A stretch of 64,000 bases of DNA, taken from assembly GCF_018403285.1 (NCBI RefSeq), contig NZ_BOSJ01000014.1:56385-120384 (forward strand), given 5' to 3'. Positions 1-10,200 of the stretch are shown here, piece by piece (the stretch's first letter is position 1; the number at the start of each line of letters is the position of its first letter). Under the pieces are notes generated by a model that ran no database searches, was not told the DNA's origin, and saw only the letters and a program-made list of their open reading frames with translations. This DNA is from Paenibacillus sp. J45TS6 (GTDB taxonomy: Bacteria > Bacillota > Bacilli > Paenibacillales > Paenibacillaceae). A program made the translations under genes and the position numbers.

Positions 1-1003
1 GTGCTCCGCCTTTAAAGAGAAGTCCTCTCCTTGCACTGCTTGAGATGGAAGAGAGCATCACTGGCATGATCGAAGCTACCAGCGCACAGGGAGAAGCTAC
101 GACAAGAAATACACATGCTTTGTAGAATGAATCTCCCCAGGTCCAGCCAAACAGGAGGGGAAGTGCCCCAATGATAACAAGCGTAATCGCTACAATGAAC
201 TTGGCATATATTCCTTCAAACTTCTCTATAAATCGCTGAGATGCGGGAACTTCGCTTTGTGCTTCTTCTACTAACTTAATAATCTTTGAAAAAAGTGAAT
301 TCTCGGCCCGCTGAGTCACCTCAATGTACAGTGCACCTTCTCCATTCATCGTTCCTGCAAAAACTTCATCTCCGGTTGTTTTTTCTACCGGTGTAGATTC
401 TCCTGTAATGGAGGATTGATTTACAGCAGAATATCCTTTATAGATTCGGCCATCCGAAGGCATTAGTTCTCCAGGTTTCACTAAAATTAAATCTCCTGGC
501 ACAAGTTCTTCCGCCTGGACAAGCTCCATAGTTCCATTATCGATTCGCAGCGCCGTTTCCGGCTTCAATGAAATAAGGGATGAAATATCCTTATGACTGC
601 GTTCTGTTGTATAACTCTCAAGGGCTCCACTCAGTGCAAAAATGAAGATGAGCATAGCTCCCTCATTCCAGTAACCAATCGTTGCTGCACCAACGGCCGC
701 TGCAATCATAAGCAGGTTTACATCTAAATCCCGCTCCTTAACCAGCGTCGCTACCCCTTCTTTTGCTTTGGTCCATCCACCGATCGTGTAAGCTGCAATA
801 TACAGCAGAATGGACAGAAATTCATGACTGCCGGAAACTCCCCATGCAACGAGCATCATCACCCCGCTGCCAAGCGCTGCCTGCATCTCTTTGTTTTGAA
901 GCATCATTTTAAAATTCGGACCTCGTTTGCGCCCTGGCTGAGGAGCAGCAGAATTTCCTTTCACTTGTGTAACCGTATTTAATCTCTTATTTATTGCGTC
1001 CAT
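1..1003 (-). CDS. Heavy-metal P1B-type ATPase, ZosA/CadA-like (3' end outside window)
   Basis: Partial gene: it begins at ATG 1003 on the minus strand and runs off the left edge, so about 334 residues are present. The reading frame is open throughout. Visible family marks are the actuator-domain motif TGES (near residue 199) and the metal-site motif SPCALVASIMP (near residue 305), which replaces the CPC of copper and cadmium pumps. SPC followed by ALVASIMP is what I know from ZosA, the Bacillus zinc uptake ATPase. The N terminus lacks a CxxC metal-binding domain and begins with a basic tail followed by two hydrophobic segments. A Fur/PerR-like box lies about 160 bp upstream. The class (metal ATPase) is sure; zinc specificity is an inference. 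Confidence 0.88.
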   Translation of the reverse strand, partial: MDAINKRLNTVTQVKGNSAAPQPGRKRGPNFKMMLQNKEMQAALGSGVMMLVAWGVSGSHEFLSILLYIAAYTIGGWTKAKEGVATLVKERDLDVNLLMIAAAVGAATIGYWNEGAMLIFIFALSGALESYTTERSHKDISSLISLKPETALRIDNGTMELVQAEELVPGDLILVKPGELMPSDGRIYKGYSAVNQSSITGESTPVEKTTGDEVFAGTMNGEGALYIEVTQRAENSLFSKIIKLVEEAQSEVPASQRFIEKFEGIYAKFIVAITLVIIGALPLLFGWTWGDSFYKACVFLVVASPCALVASIMPVMLSSISSSARRGLLFKGGA

Positions 1004-1088
1004 GCTGATCACTTCCCTCTCTTTTTTATTGTCACTTTCGGTCGGCTAATTGAGAATGAGATCCATTGTTAGTGCCCTTAAAATGGCA

Positions 1089-1119
1089 CATGCTGCTTCG
1101 GGAGGCCCGAAGCAGCATG
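1089..1119. other. Perfect 14-bp hairpin in the leader of the metal ATPase
   Basis: Arms CATGCTGCTTCGGG (1089-1102) and its exact complement (1106-1119) enclose a 3-nt loop. It lies between the ATPase start codon and the Fur/PerR-like box. On the minus strand it is followed by a short T run (ATTTTAAG), so it could be an attenuator in the ATPase leader, or merely a stabilising stem. Confidence 0.6.
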
Positions 1120-1160
1120 GATTTATCGACTATTGAGTTGAATTATTCTTCTATTATTGC

Positions 1161-1175
1161 TGAGAATGATAATCA
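1161..1175. promoter_or_regulatory. Fur/PerR-family box (TGAGAATGATAATCA)
   Basis: A 7-1-7 inverted repeat that fits the Fur consensus TGATAAT-N-ATTATCA at 12 of 14 positions. It sits upstream of the P-type ATPase. Fur, PerR and Zur boxes share this architecture; B. subtilis zosA is PerR-controlled, so PerR is as likely as Fur. Confidence 0.6.
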
Positions 1176-1297
1176 ATATTGCATCAGTACAATTGTTTTT
1201 ATCTAATGCAACTTTTTTATTATTATATTCCAGATTCCTGAAGTTGTAAACAAAGTTTTGTTAAGTAATGAGCTGAATTTAGAATTCATTTATGAAC

Positions 1298-1323
1298 AAA
1301 AAAAAGCACCCCATTAGGGTGCT
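1298..1323 (-). terminator. Rho-independent terminator of the sulfhydrylase gene
   Basis: On the minus strand, GAGCACCC-TAAT-GGGGTGC is followed by a run of eight T. It lies 35 bp past the stop codon. Confidence 0.85.
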
Positions 1324-1357
1324 CACTCATCTATTCAATAATGACTATAACTTTGGT

Positions 1358-2686
<1,329 letters not shown>

Positions 2687-2808
2687 TTAACGAGATGGCT
2701 ACCTCGCATTTTCCATATTCTCTCACAACTTGAACCTTTTGAAAAGAATTAAATCCGAGTTTTCCTATAAATATTATAATAAAACCGAATCACGAATAAA
2801 TTATATAA

Positions 2809-2846
2809 AAAAAACACCTATCATTGAGTTACGAATGAAAGGTGTT
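2809..2846 (-). terminator. Terminator of the kdu operon
   Basis: On the minus strand, AACACCT...AGGTGTT with weak inner pairing is followed by eight T. It lies about 20 bp past the stop of the epimerase gene. Confidence 0.8.
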
Positions 2847-2865
2847 CTCTGAATTTCACGATAGG

Positions 2866-3708
2866 TTATTGCCCTGCATGCCACAACCGGCGCAGATAGG
2901 CGGCTGCATCATCTGCTTGCTCTGCCGTTACCCCTTCGAGAGAGATATCGATGTGAGGTTTATAGGTTTTGAGCAGTTGAAAAAACAAAGGATAATCAAG
3001 GATACCTTCACCAGGCAGCGGATTATATTTTTTACCGTTTACATCAAAAGCAACATCTTTGGCATGAATCGCAATCATACGATCAAATAACTTATCGAAG
3101 ACATCTTTCAAGAAATCGGCCTGATTCACGACATGCTCTAACTTCATCAGGTTACATGGATCGAACAGCAGGCCAACACTGGAGTTCGGAATCTCCTCAA
3201 AAAGACGCTGCATATGCTCTGTGGTGTGCATTGTGTGCACAGAAACAGGTTCAATGGCTATATTTACGCCCCATCGATCTGCCTCTTCTGCCAGCTCCAT
3301 CACTGAATCACGCAGTACAAGGTACCCTTGCTCCTCATAAGATTCGGGATGCGATCCTTGGTAAGTCGTGAGACTTCCTGTTTCCGTTGCCACGATGCTG
3401 CAACCAAAATCACGGGCATACCGCAAATGCTCCTTAAACCTAGCGAGTTCAAGCTTTCTTGCTTCCGGATCAGGATGAACAGGATCAATATAGCATCCAA
3501 GAACGGCAATGCGAATTCCTTCATTATCAAATTGTTCGCCCACCCAATGAGCAAGTCCTGGGCTCAGCTTCCCGTTCGATGAATCGATATCAGAAAGCGC
3601 TTTAGAAAGTGCGAGCTGAACAGAAGTAAATCCGCTGCCCGCAATACGGCGGGCTAGATCTGCTGTTTTCTGTTTACCGAAGGTATGAGCCAGTACTCCA
3701 AGTTTCAT
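2866..3708 (-). CDS. Sugar phosphate isomerase/epimerase, TIM-barrel (AP-endonuclease-2 fold)
   Basis: A 280-residue protein with the xylose-isomerase-like TIM-barrel pattern: opening MKLGVLAHTFG, metal-ligand style residues in NIAIEPVS (Glu), LLFDPCN (Asp), AIHAKD (His, Lys, Asp) and a late Glu in ISLEGV. This family contains sugar and keto-sugar isomerases/epimerases such as IolE and IolI, plus many of unknown substrate. It is the last gene of the kduI-deoR-kduD operon, 29 bp downstream of kduD. The context suggests it feeds another uronate or keto-sugar into the 2-keto-3-deoxygluconate route. The substrate cannot be read from the sequence. Confidence 0.8.
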   Translation of the reverse strand: MKLGVLAHTFGKQKTADLARRIAGSGFTSVQLALSKALSDIDSSNGKLSPGLAHWVGEQFDNEGIRIAVLGCYIDPVHPDPEARKLELARFKEHLRYARDFGCSIVATETGSLTTYQGSHPESYEEQGYLVLRDSVMELAEEADRWGVNIAIEPVSVHTMHTTEHMQRLFEEIPNSSVGLLFDPCNLMKLEHVVNQADFLKDVFDKLFDRMIAIHAKDVAFDVNGKKYNPLPGEGILDYPLFFQLLKTYKPHIDISLEGVTAEQADDAAAYLRRLWHAGQ

Positions 3709-3737
3709 TCTCGTAATCCTCCTTTAGGCGAGAAATG

Positions 3738-4490
3738 CTAGCGAGCAAGCCAGCCCCCATCTACATTCAGTACATGACCATTCAAATAATCAGATGCATC
3801 CGATGCGAGAAATACAACAGGACCTTTTAGATCGTCTGGGGTTCCCCAGCGACCAGCCGGAATCCGTGCTGTTATATCTTTATACCGATTTTCATCTTCT
3901 CGAATCTGCTGCGTATTGCTTGTAACCATATAGCCGGGAGCAATCGCGTTGACTTGGATCCCTTTTCCGGCCCATTCATTCGCCAAAGCCTTTGTCAGTC
4001 CAGCTACTGCATGTTTACTCGCCGTATATCCAGGAACGTTGATTCCGCCTTGATAGGAAAGCATAGAAGCAATGCTGATAATCTTACCGCTTCCCCGTTC
4101 AATCATATGCCGGCCTGCAAGTTGACTAAGGAAAAACACGGTGTTTAGGTTCAAGTCGATTACGTCGTGCCAATCTGAAGCTGCGTGATCCGCAGCCGGT
4201 GTGCGCCGAATGATCCCTGCATTGTTAACAAGGATATCTATTTTCCCTTGGAAACCAAGAGCCTCTTCAAAAACACCAGCCAGCTCTTCCTCTATACTTA
4301 AATCTGCTTGAATAGATATCGCCTTACGTCCAAGGGCTTCAATGGCCTGTACAGTCTCTGTAGGCAAAGTGTTCGAAACCGCAACAATATCTGCTCCTGC
4401 CTCAGCAAGCCCCAGTGCCATGCCTTGTCCCAGGCCGCCGGTTGTTCCGGTAACCAATGCTACTTTTCCGCTCAAGTCAAAAATACTCAT
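3738..4490 (-). CDS. kduD: 2-deoxy-D-gluconate 3-dehydrogenase (SDR)
   Basis: A 250-residue classical short-chain dehydrogenase. The NAD-binding glycine motif is TGTTGGLGQG near residue 14, NNAG follows near residue 90, and the catalytic Tyr-x3-Lys is in YTASK. KduD reduces/oxidises 2,5-diketo-3-deoxygluconate to 2-keto-3-deoxygluconate in pectin and uronate breakdown. The frame is open a further 24 codons upstream, but I chose ATG 4490 because it has a good GGAGG site and gives the usual family length. It lies 19 bp downstream of the DeoR-type regulator. Pairing with kduI makes the assignment firm. Confidence 0.9.
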   Translation of the reverse strand: MSIFDLSGKVALVTGTTGGLGQGMALGLAEAGADIVAVSNTLPTETVQAIEALGRKAISIQADLSIEEELAGVFEEALGFQGKIDILVNNAGIIRRTPAADHAASDWHDVIDLNLNTVFFLSQLAGRHMIERGSGKIISIASMLSYQGGINVPGYTASKHAVAGLTKALANEWAGKGIQVNAIAPGYMVTSNTQQIREDENRYKDITARIPAGRWGTPDDLKGPVVFLASDASDYLNGHVLNVDGGWLAR

Positions 4491-4509
4491 CTTTCCCGCC
4501 TCCTGCAAG

Positions 4510-5262
4510 TTAATAATCGATGGATATCCCTGCATCTTTATAAGGAGCCAGTATGCTCTCATCTAGAGCACGATCACTGATTACCTTATGAACCTCCGGT
4601 AGCTGTGCAAATGTACGAAGGGCAAAATTCCCGAATTTATAATGATCAACAACCGCATAGACATGCTGTGCAGTTTGAATGAGTGCTCTTTTTAATGGGA
4701 CCAGATCACCGGTATAGATCGAAAAACCAAACTCTGGATGAAGAGCCGTAGTAGAAATAAATGCCTTGTGGATGTTCAGATTTCTAATAAAATGCTCCGT
4801 ATCTTCACTAACCAGCATATTTCTTACTCGCGATCCCCCAGGTACAACGAGGCGGATTTGGTCTTTTTTGGTGAGCTCTGCAATGATAAATAGATCGTTT
4901 GTAATCACGGTAAGGGGTTCATTAGGCAGCAGTCTAGCAATCTCGAGCGTTGTACTGCCGCCGTCTAGAGCGATAATATCTCCCGGTGTAATATAAGTGA
5001 TTGCCCGCTCCGCAATCTCTATTTTCTCCGAGTTATGCTTCTCCAGCGCCCCTCTGCTGGTGAGAATACCATACTGATCCTTCTGAGCCAGCATCGCACC
5101 GCCATGTACTCTCATCAGGAGTCCCATTGATTCCAGCTTATCCAGATCCTCACGAATCGTCTTTCCTGTTACATCCAGCTTCTCGCTCAGTTCACTGACT
5201 GTAACTTCTTTCTGTGCAAGCAGCGTTTCCATAATCTTTTCGTGCCGTTTCATTGAGTTCAT
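4510..5262 (-). CDS. DeoR-family transcriptional regulator of the kdu operon
   Basis: A 250-residue regulator. The N-terminal HTH reads RHEKIMETLLAQKEVTVSEL and then DVTGKTIREDLDKLE, which is the DeoR signature. The C-terminal half is the sugar-phosphate-sensing DeoRC domain (DGGSTTLEIARLL, ITNDLFIIAEL, SGGSR-like PGGSRVRN). It is placed between kduI and kduD, so it most likely autoregulates this operon in response to a uronate-pathway sugar phosphate. Its probable operator is the phased repeat array upstream of kduI. Two in-frame ATGs are possible (5262 and 5253); both share the same AGGAAG site. Confidence 0.85.
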   Translation of the reverse strand: MNSMKRHEKIMETLLAQKEVTVSELSEKLDVTGKTIREDLDKLESMGLLMRVHGGAMLAQKDQYGILTSRGALEKHNSEKIEIAERAITYITPGDIIALDGGSTTLEIARLLPNEPLTVITNDLFIIAELTKKDQIRLVVPGGSRVRNMLVSEDTEHFIRNLNIHKAFISTTALHPEFGFSIYTGDLVPLKRALIQTAQHVYAVVDHYKFGNFALRTFAQLPEVHKVISDRALDESILAPYKDAGISIDY

Positions 5263-5300
5263 AATTGGTTCAACTTCCTATCTGTATTTCTGTCTTACGT

Positions 5301-6131
5301 CTATTTTAGCTCGGTCATTGCAACGCCGTCCATATCATCGAACGTTTGGTTCTCACCGGCCATTGCCCAGCAGAAAGTGTAGTTGCTTGTTCCTACACCG
5401 CTATGGATGGACCAACTAGGAGAAATGATTGCCTGACCTTGCCGAACAACGAGATGTCTTGTTTCATCCGGCTCCCCCATCATATGGAAAACAGCACCTT
5501 GCTCTGGCAGATTAAAATACAAGTAAACTTCAGAACGACGATTGTGGGTATGTGCAGGCATTGTGTTCCACATATTCCCTGGAGCTAGTTCTGTAATCCC
5601 AAGTACTAACTGACAGCTTTTGATACCGCCTTCATGAATGTATTTGTAAATCGTTCTTTCATTTGAAGATTCAATGCTGCCAAGGTGACTTGGTGTTGCA
5701 TCTTCTTGTGTAGCTTTTACCGTAGGATAAGCATGATGAGCCGGTGTAGATACAAAATAAAACTGCGGTGCTTCCTCCGCTCCTGCATGGAAAATAACTT
5801 CTTTTACACCTAAGCCGATATATAAGCATTCTTTTGCTCCTACCTCGTATCTCACACCATCAGCTGACACGGTACCATGTCCGCCTATGTTAATAATTCC
5901 AACTTCACGGCGAGCAAGGAAGAAGTCCGTACCGATATCCTTCAGCGGAACTTCAAGTTTAATATCTTTGGATACAGGAACAGCGGAACCTACAATATAA
6001 CGATCTACATGCGAGTACACTGTGACGAGTTCGTCCTTAGTAAACAGCTCTTCGATCAGGAACTCCTCACGTAAACGTTTTGTATCAAATTTCTTCACTT
6101 CATTGGGATGGGACGCATAACGGTTTTGCAT
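5301..6131 (-). CDS. kduI: 5-dehydro-4-deoxy-D-glucuronate isomerase
   Basis: A 276-residue protein, the usual KduI length. It converts 5-keto-4-deoxyuronate, released from unsaturated oligogalacturonides, into 2,5-diketo-3-deoxygluconate, the substrate of KduD. Family marks are the opening RYASHPNEVKKFDT, the segment GTVSADG, and the zinc-site stretch PAHTHNRRSEVYLYF, which carries the His and Glu ligands of the cupin-like fold. It is the first gene of the operon. The ribosome binding site (GGAAAGGG) is weaker than in neighbouring genes. Confidence 0.93.
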   Translation of the reverse strand: MQNRYASHPNEVKKFDTKRLREEFLIEELFTKDELVTVYSHVDRYIVGSAVPVSKDIKLEVPLKDIGTDFFLARREVGIINIGGHGTVSADGVRYEVGAKECLYIGLGVKEVIFHAGAEEAPQFYFVSTPAHHAYPTVKATQEDATPSHLGSIESSNERTIYKYIHEGGIKSCQLVLGITELAPGNMWNTMPAHTHNRRSEVYLYFNLPEQGAVFHMMGEPDETRHLVVRQGQAIISPSWSIHSGVGTSNYTFCWAMAGENQTFDDMDGVAMTELK

Positions 6132-6172
6132 TTCTCTTCAACCCTTTCCATAGTGAATAATATAATATTTTG

Positions 6173-6208
6173 GTTCATATAGGTTTATATTAGTTCATTT
6201 TGTTTCAT
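6173..6208. promoter_or_regulatory. Array of 10-bp-phased direct repeats upstream of kduI
   Basis: GTTCAT at 6173, GTTTAT at 6183, GTTCAT at 6193 and GTTTCAT at 6202 lie in direct orientation, one per helical turn, about 40 bp upstream of the kduI start. The likely reader is the DeoR-type regulator encoded in the same operon; several DeoR-family proteins bind direct repeats. Confidence 0.55.
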
Positions 6209-6267
6209 TTGTGTATACCTTTTTTAAATAAAGATAAAATAAATCACTAAATCTTAATAATGAAGAC

Positions 6268-6297
6268 AAAAAAAACGACCCCTAAAGGAGTCGTTTT
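6268..6297 (-). terminator. Terminator of deoC
   Basis: On the minus strand, AACGACTCC-TTTA-GGGGTCGTT runs into eight T. It separates deoC from the kduI promoter region. Confidence 0.85.
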
Positions 6298-6322
6298 CTA
6301 CGTTATTTTTAGATCTGAGGTT

Positions 6323-7000
6323 TTAGTAGCTGCTGTTAGAACGTTCACCTTTTGCAATAGCTACGCCGCCGCTTGTCCCAATTCGGGAAGCTCCTGCTTC
6401 GATCATTACTAGTGCATCTTCAGCGCTCCGGACTCCTCCGGATGCCTTTACGCCAACATTAGGACCGACTGTCTTACGCATAAGAGCAATGTCTTCTTTG
6501 GTTGCTCCGCCCGTAGAGAACCCGGTTGATGTTTTAACAAAGTCTGCTCCTGCCTGCACTGCAAGTTTGCACGCACGTACTTTCTCTTCCTCCGTTAACA
6601 GACAAGTCTCAATAATTACTTTCGTAAGAGCCTTTCCTTTGGCAGCATCAACGACAGCTTTGATATCGGCAGCAACATAGTCATCATTGCCGTCTTTCAG
6701 TTCGCTAATGTTAATTACCATATCTACTTCGGTAGCTCCGTTAGCAATTGCATCCTTGGTCTCATAGGCTTTGACCTCTGACGTAGTCGCTCCAAGGGGA
6801 AACCCAATTACTGTACATACTTTTACCTGCGGTGTATCTTTCAACACTTCATAAGCAGTCGATACAAATCCTGGATTCACACATACAGAAGCAAATCCAT
6901 ATGTTTTTGCCTCTTCTGCAAGTTTAATAATATCTTCACGGCGGGCATCAGCCTTAAGTAATGTATGGTCAATTAATGGAGCAATCGCGGTTTGTGTCAT
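6323..7000 (-). CDS. deoC: Deoxyribose-phosphate aldolase
   Basis: A 225-residue class I aldolase that splits 2-deoxy-D-ribose 5-phosphate into glyceraldehyde 3-phosphate and acetaldehyde. Markers: [10 protein letters not shown] at the N terminus, [14 protein letters not shown], and the Schiff-base lysine in [13 protein letters not shown]. Closing motif [13 protein letters not shown] is also typical. The gene stands alone: no deo operon partner (nupC, pdp, deoR of nucleoside type) is next to it. Its position upstream of the kdu operon may be accidental, since a terminator separates them. Confidence 0.95.
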   Translation of the reverse strand: MTQTAIAPLIDHTLLKADARREDIIKLAEEAKTYGFASVCVNPGFVSTAYEVLKDTPQVKVCTVIGFPLGATTSEVKAYETKDAIANGATEVDMVINISELKDGNDDYVAADIKAVVDAAKGKALTKVIIETCLLTEEEKVRACKLAVQAGADFVKTSTGFSTGGATKEDIALMRKTVGPNVGVKASGGVRSAEDALVMIEAGASRIGTSGGVAIAKGERSNSSY

Positions 7001-7183
7001 GATTGGAATCGTCCCTTCTTATATCAATCCTAGATGTGTTAGTTAACATCTGTAAAAGTTCATCTGTAATCATAACAAGACTATCTTCGTAAAGCAAAGG
7101 TCATCCTGAATTTATACTACAGTTTGTGTAACCTGCCTCCTTTCCATTCAGCTAGTAAGCAGATTTCATTTCGCCAAGCAAAT

Positions 7184-7228
7184 AAAAAAACACCTTGCCC
7201 GCTCGGTAAAAAGCAGACAAGGTGTTTA
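7184..7228 (-). terminator. Terminator of the qox operon
   Basis: On the minus strand, AACACCTTGTC...GGCAAGGTGTT is followed by T7, 16 bp past the qoxD stop. Confidence 0.85.
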
Positions 7229-7243
7229 GGTTAATCATTTTGA

Positions 7244-7579
7244 TTAATGAGCAACCGCGTTGTTCATCATGATCCAGATGGAACCTACAACAATTGTAAG
7301 TACCAATAAAAGTCCAAGAATCAAAGCCATGACATTCCATTTTGGTTTACCCGGTTCTCCTTCACGAACATGCATAAAGAAGAAGAGCTGAACAATAAAC
7401 TGCAATATTGCCATAATCAGAATAATGATCATGTTTACTGTTTTATCGAACATATCGTTCAAAACTACCACAAGCGGGATGATCGTGAGCACGATCGAAA
7501 TCAAATATCCAATGAGGTAAGATTTGAATGACCCGTGGTTCTCATGAGAATCATGTGTATGGTTATGTTGCTCTGCCAT
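7244..7579 (-). CDS. qoxD: Quinol oxidase aa3 subunit IV
   Basis: A 111-residue membrane protein of the prokaryotic COX4 family. A His-rich N-terminal tail (MAEQHNHTHDSHENHG) is followed by three hydrophobic segments, with FFMHVREG between the second and third. Subunit IV assists assembly and stability of the oxidase. It is the last gene of the four-gene operon, one base after the qoxC stop. Subunit II lacks a CuA centre, which is why I name this set as a quinol rather than a cytochrome c oxidase. Confidence 0.88.
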   Translation of the reverse strand: MAEQHNHTHDSHENHGSFKSYLIGYLISIVLTIIPLVVVLNDMFDKTVNMIIILIMAILQFIVQLFFFMHVREGEPGKPKWNVMALILGLLLVLTIVVGSIWIMMNNAVAH

Positions 7580-7580
7580 C

Positions 7581-8198
7581 TTACATCACCCCCATCAAGT
7601 AGACGACGGTAAGCAAGAAGATCCATACCACGTCCAAAAAGTGCCAGAACAGGCTAAGTGCCATTACTTTACCGCGAGTTACAGACGTAATGCCGCGTTT
7701 CTTGAGTTGAAGTAAGAGTCCGAACATCCAAACGAGACCAAAGGTAACGTGAGCCCCGTGTGTTCCTACCAGGGTAAAGAATGCACCAGTGAAAGCACTT
7801 GTTGTAATCGTAGCACCTTCATGAACCATTTCAACAAACTCGAAAATTTCAAGTCCTAAGAACGCGAGTCCGAGTACCCCAGTTACGATAAGCCAGGATA
7901 TCAAACCTTTCTTATCACCGCGGTTCATCGCGAGTACTGCTAGACCACTTGTAAAACTACTTGTTAATAGGATAAATGTTTCTGCAATAACACCTGGCAT
8001 CTTAAACAGTTCAGCACCCGTAGGTCCGCCTGCTGTATTATCACGCAGCACGATAAATGTCGCGAAGAATACGGCAAACAGGATAAGGTCAGAAATCAAG
8101 AACAACCAGAAGCCGAGCATTTTCAGTTCTTGTGGATCATGATGTCCATGATCGTGATCATGTGCATTTGAATGTTGATTTGTTACTGTATGTGCCAT
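7581..8198 (-). CDS. qoxC: Quinol oxidase aa3 subunit III
   Basis: A 205-residue subunit III with five membrane segments. Family marks: LGFWLFLISDLILFAVFFATF, GAFFTLVGTHGAHVTFGLVWM with the conserved His pair, and the final WHFLDVVWIFLLTVVYL. The N terminus is rich in His (HDHDHGHHDP), as in many Bacillales homologues. The start ATG overlaps the qoxB stop by one base (TAATG), implying translational coupling. Confidence 0.92.
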   Translation of the reverse strand: MAHTVTNQHSNAHDHDHGHHDPQELKMLGFWLFLISDLILFAVFFATFIVLRDNTAGGPTGAELFKMPGVIAETFILLTSSFTSGLAVLAMNRGDKKGLISWLIVTGVLGLAFLGLEIFEFVEMVHEGATITTSAFTGAFFTLVGTHGAHVTFGLVWMFGLLLQLKKRGITSVTRGKVMALSLFWHFLDVVWIFLLTVVYLMGVM

Positions 8199-10171
8199 TA
8201 TACCGACCCCCTCAAGGCTGTTTCGGTACGATTTACTTCTTCAGCCGGAATGTAATAATCCGTATCGTACTGGAATGAGCGGGCAACTAAACATGCCGCT
8301 ACACCGATGAGACCCGGAATGTACATCCAAGACCAGCCCCACACAAATCCAAAACCAGCAATAAAGAAGAATACTGCCATAACAATCGGAATCCCTGTGT
8401 TTTTCGGCATATGAATCGGTTCATATGCTGGCGGTGTTTCAGCCTGTTGGTTAGCTCTACGCTGTTTGTCTTCCCAGAATTGGTCAACAGAGTCAACCTT
8501 AGGTACGATAGCAAAGTTATATTCAGGTACAGGAGACGGAATAGACCATTCCAGGGTACGTGCATCCCAAGGATCCGCTCCCACTTTATTTTCTTTATGC
8601 TTACGAATACCATCTGCAATTTGCAGAAGCTGGAACAAGAAACCTGCACCCATGAGGAATGCGCCGACGGAAGAAACGAGGTTGAGCGGCATCCATCCTG
8701 TATCCCAACCATATGTGCTTAGACGACGAGTCATACCCATCAGACCCAGCGCATATTGCGGCATAAATGTAAGGTAGAAACCAATGTTCCAAGTCCAGAA
8801 TGCCCAGTGTCCCCAGCGATCCGGTAATGTAAAGCCGAACAGTTTAGGCCACCAGTAGTACATCCCTGCAAAGTAACCGAACACAACGCCACCGATAAGT
8901 ACTTGGTGGAAGTGAGCGATCAGGAAGTAACTGTTGTGGAACTGGAAGTCTGCTGGCGCTACCGACAGCATTACCCCTGTCATCCCCCCGATAATAAAGC
9001 ATGGGAAGAAGGCAATCGTCCACATCATTGGAAGTGTAAAGCGAATCCGTCCGCGATACATCGTAAACAGCCAGTTAAAGACTTTAACCCCTGTAGGGAT
9101 AGCTATAAGCATTGTCGTTATCGCAAAGAACGCGTTGACATCGGCGCCCGAGCCCATGGTAAAGAAGTGATGGACCCAAGTAAAGAAGGACAATACGCTG
9201 ATAATCAGCATTGCGAATACCATCGATTTATATCCAAACAATTTCTTTCTCGAGAACGTAGCAACAACCTCGGAGAAGATACCGAATGCCGGTAAGACTA
9301 CGATATAAACCTCTGGGTGACCCCACATCCAGATCAAGTTGATGTACATCATCGGGTTACCCCCGAGATCCAGTGTGAAGAAGTGAGTTCCTGCAAAACG
9401 GTCCATAAACAGAAGGAACAAGGTTACCGTCAAAATCGGGAATGCAAACAAGATAATAATGTTTGTTGCAAAAACGGACCAAGTGAACATCGGCATTTTC
9501 ATCCAAGTCATACCTGGTGCACGCATTTTAATAATGGTTACTAAGAAGTTAATCCCCGTTGCGAGGGAACCGATACCTGATATCTGGATACCCCATATAT
9601 AGAAGTTCTGTCCTACCCCCGGACTAAACTGTAGTCCTGATAGAGGCGGATAACTCAGCCAACCTGCAGCTGGTGAACCCCCGATAACAAATGAAACGTT
9701 AAAGAGCATAGCTCCTAAGAAGAATAACCAAAAACTCAGTGCATTCAAATAAGGGAATGCAACGTCACGCGCTCCAATTTGCAGCGGTGTAACGATATTA
9801 AATAATCCGAACATAAATGGCATGGCCATAAACAGGATCATGATTGTACCGTGCGTTGTAAATACGGCATTATAGTGGTCCGCATGAAGGAATTCCATAT
9901 TCGGCATGGCCAATTGGAATCTCATCATCAGGGCGTCAACCCCGCCGCGGAACATCATTAGGATCGCCGCCAAAATATACATGATACCGATTTTCTTATG
10001 GTCAACCGTAGTTAACCAGTTTTTCCAGAGCCATTTCCACTTTTTAAAGTAGGTGAGCCCGACTATGATTGCAATCGATGCAAGACCAATCGAAACTTGT
10101 GCCCCTAGAATGAGGGGGTCACCCGTAACGAGGAATTCAGTAGTCAGGAACTCCCAAAACTCACTTAGCAT
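8198..10171 (-). CDS. qoxB: Quinol oxidase aa3 subunit I (heme-copper oxidase)
   Basis: The 657-residue catalytic subunit, which reduces O2 to water at the heme a3-CuB site and pumps protons. It has the CuB ligand and cross-linked Tyr in WGHPEVY, the paired histidines in WVHHFFTMG, the heme ligands in NSYFLIAHFHQVLIGG, and the low-spin heme His in FTTHGTIMILFMAMPF. Length (about 650, longer than cytochrome c oxidase subunit I of the A1 type) fits QoxB/CyoB. It follows qoxA after 29 bp with a GGAGG site. Confidence 0.95.
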   Translation of the reverse strand: MLSEFWEFLTTEFLVTGDPLILGAQVSIGLASIAIIVGLTYFKKWKWLWKNWLTTVDHKKIGIMYILAAILMMFRGGVDALMMRFQLAMPNMEFLHADHYNAVFTTHGTIMILFMAMPFMFGLFNIVTPLQIGARDVAFPYLNALSFWLFFLGAMLFNVSFVIGGSPAAGWLSYPPLSGLQFSPGVGQNFYIWGIQISGIGSLATGINFLVTIIKMRAPGMTWMKMPMFTWSVFATNIIILFAFPILTVTLFLLFMDRFAGTHFFTLDLGGNPMMYINLIWMWGHPEVYIVVLPAFGIFSEVVATFSRKKLFGYKSMVFAMLIISVLSFFTWVHHFFTMGSGADVNAFFAITTMLIAIPTGVKVFNWLFTMYRGRIRFTLPMMWTIAFFPCFIIGGMTGVMLSVAPADFQFHNSYFLIAHFHQVLIGGVVFGYFAGMYYWWPKLFGFTLPDRWGHWAFWTWNIGFYLTFMPQYALGLMGMTRRLSTYGWDTGWMPLNLVSSVGAFLMGAGFLFQLLQIADGIRKHKENKVGADPWDARTLEWSIPSPVPEYNFAIVPKVDSVDQFWEDKQRRANQQAETPPAYEPIHMPKNTGIPIVMAVFFFIAGFGFVWGWSWMYIPGLIGVAACLVARSFQYDTDYYIPAEEVNRTETALRGSV

Positions 10172-10200
10172 GGATGAGGGCCTCCTTTCGAGCTATTCAT

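Noticed and set aside
8299-8712. Long antisense and shifted frames inside qoxB
   Set aside because: They lie wholly inside qoxB, have no ribosome binding site and no recognisable domains.
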